From Bacillus pumilus (GTDB taxonomy: Bacteria > Bacillota > Bacilli > Bacillales > Bacillaceae): a stretch of DNA of 64,000 nucleotides. The position numbers were made by a program, and so were the translations under genes. The DNA lies in contig NZ_CP046128.1 in assembly GCF_038738535.1 (NCBI RefSeq), positions 2,976,001 through 3,040,000 on the forward strand, given 5' to 3'. Below, piece after piece: positions 56,738-64,000 of the stretch (positions are counted from its first letter, which is position 1; every line of letters begins with the position of its first letter). The notes under the pieces were generated by a model. It was not told the DNA's origin and made no database searches. It worked only from the letters and a program-made list of their open reading frames with translations.

Positions 56738-57928
56738 ATGAGCAGCTCTTTATTGCTCTCCAATATTCATATTGTGACAAAGACTGAAATGATTGCAAAC
56801 GGTTTTGTCGGTTTACGCGACGGCAAGATTGACTATATTTCAACATCACCACCGACAGGAAATTATGAAAAAGTATATATTTCCCGGGAAAACTTTTATT
56901 TACTTCCCGGAATGATTGATATTCACATCCATGGCGGATATGGAGCAGACATGATGGATGCGACATCAGAAGCCATGAATACACTCGCTAACAACTTACC
57001 ATCAGAAGGAACGACAAGTTTTTTAGCAACAACCATCACTCAAAACCATCATGAGATAGAGCAAGCACTTAAAAATGTCTCTCAGTGGAAACATTATAAT
57101 GAAGAACAAGCAGGAGTTCAGGCACAATGTTTAGGTATCCATCTTGAAGGTCCTTTTATTTCTAAAGATAAAGCAGGGGCACAGCCTGTTCAATGGATAA
57201 AGCAGCCCGATCTCCCTCTTTTTGAAAAATGGCTGGATGCTTCTCAACAGCTTATTCGAATTGTCACGTTTGCACCTGAGGAAGACCCTGACTTTGCTTT
57301 TCTTTCTCTGTTGCAAGAAAAAAACATCATTCCTTCTATTGGACATACGAATGCTCGTCATGACATGATTGAATTAGCAGCAAAGCATGGTGCACGCCAT
57401 GTCACGCATCTTTATAATGCACTGAGTTCGTTTCAGCATCGTGAACCAAATGCTGTGGGAGCTGCTCTTACGAACGAGAATCTTCATACCGAGCTGATTA
57501 CGGATGGAATACACTCCCATCCACTTTCCATTAAGCTTGCATATTTAGCAAAAGGAAGTGATCGTTTGATCATGATTACAGATTCGATGCGCGCAAAAGG
57601 ACTCGGGAATGGGACGTACGAATTTGGCGGTCAAACAGTCACAGTCAGCGGCGAAAAAGCATTACTCTCAGATGGTACACTTGCAGGATCGATTCTGAGA
57701 ATGAAAGATGGCGTCAAACGGATGAAACAGATTACACATTGTGAATGGACAGAGATAGCGAAGATGACCTCAACCAATGCAGCCATTCAGCTAGGACTTG
57801 ACCAGCAGCTCGGTTCTATCGAAGTTGGAAAACAAGCAGACCTTGTGATTTGGGATGAGTCTGGCGAACTAATGATGACGATCTGCCGTGGACAAATCGT
57901 CTTTGAGAAAAAGGAGGCCAATCACTAA
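56738..57928 (+). CDS. nagA: NagA, N-acetylglucosamine-6-phosphate deacetylase
   Basis: Amidohydrolase, 396 residues as in B. subtilis. Metal site IDIHIHGGYGADMMD, then LGIHLEGPF, GHTNARHD, TDGIHSHP and the catalytic Asp in MITDSMRAKG. It converts GlcNAc-6-P to GlcN-6-P plus acetate. The ATG at 56738 has AAAGGGGG seven bases upstream; an in-frame ATG at 56717 has no such site. The stop overlaps the nagB start. Confidence 0.96.
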   Translation: MSSSLLLSNIHIVTKTEMIANGFVGLRDGKIDYISTSPPTGNYEKVYISRENFYLLPGMIDIHIHGGYGADMMDATSEAMNTLANNLPSEGTTSFLATTITQNHHEIEQALKNVSQWKHYNEEQAGVQAQCLGIHLEGPFISKDKAGAQPVQWIKQPDLPLFEKWLDASQQLIRIVTFAPEEDPDFAFLSLLQEKNIIPSIGHTNARHDMIELAAKHGARHVTHLYNALSSFQHREPNAVGAALTNENLHTELITDGIHSHPLSIKLAYLAKGSDRLIMITDSMRAKGLGNGTYEFGGQTVTVSGEKALLSDGTLAGSILRMKDGVKRMKQITHCEWTEIAKMTSTNAAIQLGLDQQLGSIEVGKQADLVIWDESGELMMTICRGQIVFEKKEANH

Positions 57929-58653
57929 TGAAGATCATCGAATTTGAAGATAAAGAACAATTAGGAAAAGAAGCAGCAGCCCTTATCGCACGCACAATCG
58001 CTTCTAAACCAGATGCAGTACTTGGCCTAGCAACGGGCGGTACACCTCTTGATACATATCAAGAGTTAATTCACCTTCATCAAGCACACCAATTGTCTTT
58101 CAAACAAACAAAAACAGTCAATTTAGATGAATATGCAGGACTTGATCCAGATCATGAAAATAGTTATATGACCTACATGAAACGTCATTTATTTGATCAT
58201 ATTGATCTCCCTCAGGATCAGTATTTCCTTCCAAATGGCGCTGCACCTGATTTAGAAAAAGAATGCTTAAGATATGATCAGCTCATTCAAGATATAGGCG
58301 GCATCGACCTTCAGCTTCTTGGAATCGGTCAAAATGGACATATCGGGTTTAACGAGCCCGGTACCCCGTTTAACTCAAAGACTCATGTCGTGCAACTAGA
58401 TGAAAACACCCGGCAGGCCAATGCAAGATACTTTTCTTCTATTGATAAGGTGCCTACACATGCCATTACCATGGGCATTGCAAGCATTCTTTCAAGTAAA
58501 AAGATTCTCCTTCTTGCATCAGGAAAATCAAAAGCGAAAGTGATACAATATTTAGAACAGACTGAGATACATCCAGACTTCCCAGCATCTGCTCTGAAAC
58601 TTCATGAAGATGTGACAATTTTGATTGATCGAGAAGCTGGTTCACTACGCTAA
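57928..58653 (+). CDS. nagB: NagB, glucosamine-6-phosphate deaminase
   Basis: Isomerase/deaminase of 241 residues that turns GlcN-6-P into fructose-6-P and ammonia. LGLATGGTPLDTY binds the substrate phosphate; VNLDEYAGL and GIGQNGHIGFNEPG contain catalytic residues. It overlaps nagA by 1 bp and has AAGGAGG upstream. Confidence 0.97.
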   Translation: MKIIEFEDKEQLGKEAAALIARTIASKPDAVLGLATGGTPLDTYQELIHLHQAHQLSFKQTKTVNLDEYAGLDPDHENSYMTYMKRHLFDHIDLPQDQYFLPNGAAPDLEKECLRYDQLIQDIGGIDLQLLGIGQNGHIGFNEPGTPFNSKTHVVQLDENTRQANARYFSSIDKVPTHAITMGIASILSSKKILLLASGKSKAKVIQYLEQTEIHPDFPASALKLHEDVTILIDREAGSLR

Positions 58654-58677
58654 AGCTAAACACGAGAGGATTTTCAC

Positions 58678-59403
58678 ATGTTTATTGATAAGCAGTCACC
58701 TATTCCGATGTACCATCAGATTATGGAGAACTTGAAAAAACAGATTGAGGATGGAACATTAGCACCTGATACACTCATTCCTTCTGAAAGAGAATATGCC
58801 GAACGCTTTGGTATAAGTCGAATGACTGTCAGACAAGCCTTATCGAACCTTGTGAACGAAGGATATTTGTATCGACAAAAAGGAAAAGGCACCTTTGTTA
58901 GCCGAAAAAAATTTGAACAGCCGCTTCAAGGCTTAACAAGCTTTACAGAGGATATGCGCCAGCGTGGGCTTAAAGCTTCAAGCCAGCTCATTGACTTTAA
59001 AAAAACCGTATGTCCAGAGCACTTACTGCCTGTCTTACAACTGTCAAATAGCGATGCTATATTTGAACTCAAACGGATACGCCTTGCAAATGATGAACCG
59101 ATGGCGATTGAAACGAGCTATATCCCTGAAGCATTTGCAGGAGATTTAACAAAGGAACATTTAACTGGCTCTATATATGAATATATAGAGACTCAAACAG
59201 GCCTTGCAATTGCTCATGCAAAACAAGAGCTTGAAGCGAATGTAGCTTCAAAGGAAGAAGCACACGTGCTGTCTATTTCAACAGGCGATCCCGTGCTCTC
59301 AATCGCAAGAACGACTTATTTTCAGAATGACATTCCATTTGAGTATGTTCTCTCCGTGTATAGAGGGGATCGTTACAAGCTCATTCATACAATGGAAAGA
59401 TAA
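58678..59403 (+). CDS. nagR: NagR (YvoA), GntR/HutC-family repressor of nagAB
   Basis: Regulator of 241 residues. N-terminal GntR winged helix (IPMYHQIMENLKKQIEDG, SEREYAERFGISRMTVRQAL) and C-terminal UTRA effector domain. In B. subtilis it represses nag genes and is released by GlcNAc-6-P or GlcN-6-P. Third gene of the operon, 24 bp after nagB. Confidence 0.96.
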   Translation: MFIDKQSPIPMYHQIMENLKKQIEDGTLAPDTLIPSEREYAERFGISRMTVRQALSNLVNEGYLYRQKGKGTFVSRKKFEQPLQGLTSFTEDMRQRGLKASSQLIDFKKTVCPEHLLPVLQLSNSDAIFELKRIRLANDEPMAIETSYIPEAFAGDLTKEHLTGSIYEYIETQTGLAIAHAKQELEANVASKEEAHVLSISTGDPVLSIARTTYFQNDIPFEYVLSVYRGDRYKLIHTMER

Positions 59404-59433
59404 ACAGTGCCCTCATAAAAGGAGGAGCACTGT
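59404..59433. terminator. nagR terminator
   Basis: ACAGTGCCCTC / GAGG-A-GCACTGT hairpin with one bulged base, then six T; convergent with yvnB. Confidence 0.87.
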
Positions 59434-59436
59434 TTT

Positions 59437-62400
59437 TTATTTCCTAAGAAATGTTGCTTCACGATCATCTTTTGTATGAATTTTCCATATAGGCGAAATT
59501 GCTTTTCCTTGAAAACGATCTTTTGCTACAGTGTACCAATAATAGTCTTCATTTGGCCTTAAGCCTTTCCACTCAAAGCTTGCTTTTTTGCCGCTTTTTA
59601 CACCGCGTGCCTCTCCTATCAGGACATTTGTGTAGACATTAAGTTCAAAATAATTGGTTTTGACAGATTTCATTTTCGGCGTCAAATCCACATCAATTGA
59701 AAATTCATCCTGATCTCCATACGTTTTAGGATCATAGAAATGCTCTTGATTCATATAAGGTGAGTACGTCGTAAAATGAAGCTGGTTTTTTTCTTGATCG
59801 GCTGTTATCAGCCTCATAAACCCTTGTCCACCTTCAGGTCCTGACTGATAATCAGCGAGTATTTGATATACTTTCCGGTCTACTTTGCCATCCTGGTCAT
59901 CGTCAAGCTCATCTACTTTCCTGCTTGCTCCGTGATAATGGCCGCTAAATACTGCCACAATATTGGGATGGCGTTTCACCACCTGATGGAAGATGAGGTC
60001 GCCAATCGGGCTGCGGTTGCCACTCACCAACAAATACTCATGGAAATTTAAAATGACGATGCGATCTGGATGCTCAGAAATCACACGGTTTAACCAATCA
60101 ATTTCATCTTGCTTAATCCCCCAGCCCATGTATACCATCATATAATCATTGCCACCGGCAGAGATGAGATCATAATGACCTCGATTGTTTTGATAGGATT
60201 CACCATAGTAAGGTTTATTTGCAAAGCGTTTCTCCCCGAAATATTTCCCATATTCCGCATATAAGCCGTCCTTATGTCGAACATCATGATTTCCTGCTAA
60301 AACACCGTATGGAATCTGATGCTCATCTAACACACGCATAAACGTATCGGCACGATGCCATTGTTTATCCTTTGAATCATCCACAATGTCACCTGTATGG
60401 AACACATATTGAATGTTTAACTTTTCTCTCTGGTCTCGAATCCACTCGACCATTTGTTTAAAGATATGCGGATAGCTCTTTGCATAATATTGTGTGTCAG
60501 ACATCCAAACCATCTTATATGGCTTTTGCGCTTTGCTGATTTCATCCTGTACAAGCAAATCAAACGTATGATTCTTCATGTACTGTCTTACTGATAGCAG
60601 TCCTTTCAGGTAAAATTCTTTTTGATCTTCAGCAAAATGATGAGTGATTTTATCCCACTTTTCTTGCTGATGATTCCATGCATACATGGTCACCTTTCTC
60701 CCTGACAATGAACTCCCTTTCCACATCGCTTCGACGACATCCTTTTCACGTACATCTTGATGAACCTTGATTTGAAAACGATGATAAGGAAAACGATGTA
60801 AATCCTTCGTTTCAACTGACTTACCATCAGCAAATGCAATGCGATTCCTTTCTTGATTAGAAAAGATCATTTCTCCTTTTTCGTTAAAGCTTTTTGGCGG
60901 TTCTGTCTCCGCTGCATATTTCAAAATCTTCATTGATGGATGCAGCGATGTATATTGATAGGCACGGTAAAAGGAGTAATCCAGCTTATCATTCGTTGGA
61001 TCCTTGGTGAGCACAGTTTGCTTAGACGATTTCATTTTCGTCTTATCTGCTACTCGTTCTGGTGTCTCAGGGTGTTCATGTACCGTTTTGAATTCTTTTT
61101 TCAACGTCGACATGTTCCCTGCGGCATCTTTTGCTTTAATTGTCAACGTGTGCTCACCCGGGTTTAATTCGCTAGAGGACGTCTGATATGGCAAGGAAAT
61201 TGGCTTGCCATCTACATATGCCTTCATCTCCTCTATGTCACTCCAACGATCCGTTACCTTTGCTTTTAACGTAAAGGCTCCTTTATATGGATCCTTTGTT
61301 TGAACGTTGGTCTTGATTTTCGGACCTGTGTTATCAACGTTCACATGTACAGATGCATGCTCGTCTGAGGTTTTGGCCTCAATCAAATGCGGCCCCTCTT
61401 TCAGCCTTCTTGTGTCCCACTTCATATAGGTTGAAACATAAGCTTCTTTTGGAATTTCAAATTGAAATGTTCTTACCTGTTTGGCGTTACCGCTGTCTCC
61501 CATTTTCCATTCTTTTTGCGGCTTTGCATTGATTGGAGGAATTTGTGTTCCATTCGACAGGATCATCCGGACGTTTTTTAATTCAAAATCATCGTGATTC
61601 TCTCCAGGCAGCCGATCTACTGGAGAAGACTTCGTTCCAGCATGGAAGGAGATCGTTTGGAGACCTGCTTTTTTCATCTCTGCTTCTGGTATTGGCATTG
61701 TATAGGTACGATACACTTTTGTCGAATCATCAAAAATAGAAAGTAAGTGCTTACCTATGGACACACCATTTTTAAAATATAAATTTGTCCCTTTGACATC
61801 AAATGCGATATATGGATCTGCTTCAAGGGCAGAAAATACTTGCTGATTCCGCTTTCCATCTATCAATAATTCAATGCTTTTTTTCCGATCAGACGTTGCC
61901 TTTAATGGAAATAATCCTGAAACCGTATCTCCTTCTTCTACATTGAATCGAAGACCGTGGGCTTTGCTAACCTGCTCCACATCAATCATTTTTTTCATCG
62001 TCATTGCTGTATTTTCGCCGTCTGACGCTTCAAGCTGATATTCCAATTGTTCTTTACCAATCAACTCAGGTGAGTAAATAATATGATGAAATAACCGGTC
62101 GTTATGATCTTTTTGAAGCAGTATTTCCTTGAAATCATCTTTCCGATTTGTTCGATAGCGAAGCTTGACGGTTTTGACGGCCTGATCATCCTGTACATCC
62201 GCTTTAATCTCTATGCTTTCAGTTGGTTTCACTGGTTTCCTCACTGTCATATCTTCAATCACAGGTTTATGGATATCTTGAGACATTTCTTTTTTCTCAG
62301 ATGGAATTTGTGCTTTTAGCACTTTTCCAGGCGTAGGCTCTTCTTCAATTTTCGAGATCAGCTTCATTTGCGAAGTACCGTCCATTGGATATTTAAACAG

Positions 62401-63294
62401 CAAAGATTTATGCTCACTAAACCATGATGGCTTCAAACGAAATGCTGCTGAAGAAATCTCCTCCCCTATATTTGTTGTGATTGAAACAAGACGAGATTTA
62501 GAGTTGGACAGCCCTTTGCTCTCGATGACAGATACATGCTCTCCCTCTTTTAATTGACTTTTGTACATGGCATTGAAGTCCGCTACAGTTAAATGCTCCT
62601 GCCCTTTTTTCCTCAGCCAGAAAACATAAGGTTTTCCAGGTGAAATGGTGACTGGATTTGCGTGAAAGGAATACACATCATCCATTTCAGTTCCTTGTGC
62701 AGGATTGCGGTAGCGAAGTTGATAATGTTTAAGAGAGATTGGCTCATGTGTCGTGTTATACACCTCGATAAATTCAAATGCATCTTTGCCTTTGCGATTC
62801 TTTGAATTGACGACAATTTCCGTGATGACTAAGTCCGGAATGCGAGAAAGATCCTCTTCAAATCCATTTAAGTGTACAGATTGTTCTGCCGTTTTGATCA
62901 CGGACTTTTGCGTAAGAAACTCTGTATAGTAACGAACGGTTGAATTCCATAATTGATCTGGCGGAATTTTCGCTGTAAATTCTGGCTTCATACCTGGTAA
63001 CCGTTCCATTGGAAGCAAACGGTACCCCAGTTCATCACTTTGTTTATAGTACAAGTTCGCAGACAAAATTTGTTCCGGATCCGTAATAGACGCACGAAAC
63101 TGGAGATCACGGCTTTTTTCCCCTAGAACTGGACGGACATCCACATGAAATCGATCAAAGATAAAAGGAGAAAAAGGCTTGTCCGGTATATTGACTTGTG
63201 TTTGAATAAAAGGCCCTGCTGAAGCAGGCTGATTGAAACAAAAAAGAATGATAAAAAAACATAAAAGCATGATTTGTCTGCTCACGTTCACCAT
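59437..63294 (-). CDS. yvnB: YvnB, large secreted metallophosphoesterase with lamin-tail domain
   Basis: Exported protein of about 1285 residues. Signal peptide (about 1-27, ending ASAGPF); a lamin-tail domain around 125-230 (LVITEIVVNS, FIEVYNTTHEPISLKHYQLRY); several Ig-like/bacterial repeats (about 320-760, for example IEIKADVQDDQAVKTVKLRY and FTLKAKVTDRWSDIEEMK); then a calcineurin-type phosphoesterase (about 960-1190) with metal residues in WMSDTQYY, HTGDIVDD, LAGNHDV, NFHEYLL and FSGHYHG. The substrate is unknown; extracellular nucleotides, phosphodiesters or wall polymers are plausible. The ATG at 63294 has GGAGG nine bases upstream. No LPXTG anchor. Confidence 0.9.
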   Translation of the reverse strand: MVNVSRQIMLLCFFIILFCFNQPASAGPFIQTQVNIPDKPFSPFIFDRFHVDVRPVLGEKSRDLQFRASITDPEQILSANLYYKQSDELGYRLLPMERLPGMKPEFTAKIPPDQLWNSTVRYYTEFLTQKSVIKTAEQSVHLNGFEEDLSRIPDLVITEIVVNSKNRKGKDAFEFIEVYNTTHEPISLKHYQLRYRNPAQGTEMDDVYSFHANPVTISPGKPYVFWLRKKGQEHLTVADFNAMYKSQLKEGEHVSVIESKGLSNSKSRLVSITTNIGEEISSAAFRLKPSWFSEHKSLLFKYPMDGTSQMKLISKIEEEPTPGKVLKAQIPSEKKEMSQDIHKPVIEDMTVRKPVKPTESIEIKADVQDDQAVKTVKLRYRTNRKDDFKEILLQKDHNDRLFHHIIYSPELIGKEQLEYQLEASDGENTAMTMKKMIDVEQVSKAHGLRFNVEEGDTVSGLFPLKATSDRKKSIELLIDGKRNQQVFSALEADPYIAFDVKGTNLYFKNGVSIGKHLLSIFDDSTKVYRTYTMPIPEAEMKKAGLQTISFHAGTKSSPVDRLPGENHDDFELKNVRMILSNGTQIPPINAKPQKEWKMGDSGNAKQVRTFQFEIPKEAYVSTYMKWDTRRLKEGPHLIEAKTSDEHASVHVNVDNTGPKIKTNVQTKDPYKGAFTLKAKVTDRWSDIEEMKAYVDGKPISLPYQTSSSELNPGEHTLTIKAKDAAGNMSTLKKEFKTVHEHPETPERVADKTKMKSSKQTVLTKDPTNDKLDYSFYRAYQYTSLHPSMKILKYAAETEPPKSFNEKGEMIFSNQERNRIAFADGKSVETKDLHRFPYHRFQIKVHQDVREKDVVEAMWKGSSLSGRKVTMYAWNHQQEKWDKITHHFAEDQKEFYLKGLLSVRQYMKNHTFDLLVQDEISKAQKPYKMVWMSDTQYYAKSYPHIFKQMVEWIRDQREKLNIQYVFHTGDIVDDSKDKQWHRADTFMRVLDEHQIPYGVLAGNHDVRHKDGLYAEYGKYFGEKRFANKPYYGESYQNNRGHYDLISAGGNDYMMVYMGWGIKQDEIDWLNRVISEHPDRIVILNFHEYLLVSGNRSPIGDLIFHQVVKRHPNIVAVFSGHYHGASRKVDELDDDQDGKVDRKVYQILADYQSGPEGGQGFMRLITADQEKNQLHFTTYSPYMNQEHFYDPKTYGDQDEFSIDVDLTPKMKSVKTNYFELNVYTNVLIGEARGVKSGKKASFEWKGLRPNEDYYWYTVAKDRFQGKAISPIWKIHTKDDREATFLRK

Positions 63295-63384
63295 CGTGCA
63301 CCGCCTCCTTGGGATATTGTGTCTCCTGAAGGAAGTTTTTATGTCAGATGAAACGGAGAAACGATACAAAATGGTACAAAAAAA

Positions 63385-63408
63385 CCGTTAGCTTTTTTTC
63401 GCTAACGG
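63385..63408 (-). terminator. yvlD terminator containing the stop codon
   Basis: CCGTTAGC / GCTAACGG stem followed by seven T on the minus strand. The TAA of yvlD lies in the second arm. Confidence 0.9.
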
Positions 63409-63774
63409 CTCCACAATTCCTTTTTGTATCAACAGATGGAAAATGGATAAAATGACAGCCATCCAAATGGCCGTTCCAAACCCATCAATGTTAAAACTAT
63501 CACCCATAAAGCTCGATGTCATCATCAATGTGATGGCATTAATCACAAACAAGAACAATCCTAGTGAAAGGACGGTTACTGGAAGCGTTAAAATGATCAA
63601 AAACGGCTTCACTAAAATATTGAGCAAGGATAAAATGATACTTGCGACAATGGCTGCCCCAAACCCTTCAATATATACGCTTCCGAGCCCTGGCAGAATG
63701 CCTGAATCAAAATATCCAGCAATGACGATTAAAAGTAATGCATTTACTAAAATACTGACGATCCATCTAAGCAT
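63388..63774 (-). CDS. yvlD: YvlD, four-helix membrane protein (DUF360 / mycobacterial-type holin family)
   Basis: Membrane protein of 128 residues with four hydrophobic segments and LNILVKPFLIILTLPVTVLS, the family hallmark. In B. subtilis it belongs to the SigW-controlled yvlABCD envelope-stress operon; its function is unknown despite the holin label in databases. It directly follows yvlC. Confidence 0.9.
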   Translation of the reverse strand: MLRWIVSILVNALLLIVIAGYFDSGILPGLGSVYIEGFGAAIVASIILSLLNILVKPFLIILTLPVTVLSLGLFLFVINAITLMMTSSFMGDSFNIDGFGTAIWMAVILSIFHLLIQKGIVEPLAKKS

Positions 63775-63969
63775 TTATTTAGTGCCTTCTTCCGGAACAA
63801 CAAAATACCAGATGAAGTAGACCAGGAAGATAGGCATAAATGCTGTCAAAAATCCGATGATGACTGTTAAAATGCGAAGCAGGGATGCATCGACACTTAA
63901 GTATTCGGCAAGTCCACCAACAACACCCGCTATTTTTTTATCTGTTGCTGAACGATAAAGCTTCTTCAT
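63775..63969 (-). CDS. yvlC: YvlC, PspC-domain membrane protein
   Basis: PspC-family protein of 64 residues. The typical [20 protein letters not shown] start is followed by [18 protein letters not shown] and one or two hydrophobic segments. PspC proteins belong to envelope-stress responses. AAGGAGTGA lies before the ATG. The upstream genes of this operon would lie beyond the window. Confidence 0.92.
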   Translation of the reverse strand: MKKLYRSATDKKIAGVVGGLAEYLSVDASLLRILTVIIGFLTAFMPIFLVYFIWYFVVPEEGTK

Positions 63970-64000
63970 GTAGAATCACTCCTTGTCTGATTGGTGCTTT

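Overview
The window is chromosomal DNA of a low-GC Bacillus of the B. pumilus group (B. pumilus / altitudinis / safensis). Two lines support this. Gene order and protein families follow the B. subtilis eps-slrR, clpP, yvd/yvc, his, yvo/nag and yvn/yvl blocks. A secreted guanyl-specific ribonuclease at 33957-34445 is nearly identical, as I recall the sequence, to binase, the RNase typical of this group. Identifications rest on remembered family sequences and visible motifs; no search was run.

Layout. 1-12419 (minus): the biofilm exopolysaccharide operon epsA-epsM in B. subtilis order, but with no epsJ between epsI and epsK; the epsB-epsC gap holds a structured RNA that fits the EAR antitermination element. 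12420-13148: SinR-type operators and the divergent regulator slrR. 13237-27600: a variable block with a stray SPP1-type holin gene, a Fur-box siderophore uptake operon (yfiZ-yfhA-yfiY), pdaC, an antibiotic-resistance type ABC-F ATPase behind a leader with a 6-codon ORF and an attenuator, a nikABCDE-like ABC transporter behind two Zur boxes, a macrolide-type glycosyltransferase and an orphan Fur-box siderophore-binding protein. 27670-28257: a 27-nt direct repeat around a hairpin-bearing segment, tRNA-Arg(CCG), and the clpP control region with SigB and CtsR sites. 28258-33772: clpP, yvdD, yvdC, the yvdA-yvdB pair (carbonic anhydrase and SulP transporter) and yvcT. 33957-34445: the binase gene. 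34496-43630 (minus): nat/yvcN, crh, whiA, glmR, yvcJ, yvcI, trxB, cwlO and yvcD. 43761-50190 (minus): the complete overlapping histidine operon hisZGDBHAFI. 50424-52591: yvpB, a short gene remnant, and an Rrf2 regulator plus a YwnB-like reductase that share an operator. 52661-56560 (minus): hprK-lgt-yvoD-ppaX-yvoF. 56738-59403 (plus): nagA-nagB-nagR. 59437-63969 (minus): yvnB, yvlD and yvlC.

How the genes connect. Matrix: SinR/SlrR control eps. Carbon regulation: HprK phosphorylates Ser46 of Crh (35279-35536), and PpaX removes the pyrophosphate that HprK makes when it dephosphorylates; GlmR and NagA/NagB/NagR both act at the amino-sugar node. Metal supply: two Fur-type and one Zur-type control regions sit within 11 kb. 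Antibiotic defence: the ABC-F and the glycosyltransferase flank the metal transporter.

The least explained items are the Zur-controlled Nik-type transporter, the ABC-F leader, the paired Rrf2 operators, the repeat element beside tRNA-Arg, and six intrinsic terminators whose hairpins contain the stop codon of the gene they end.
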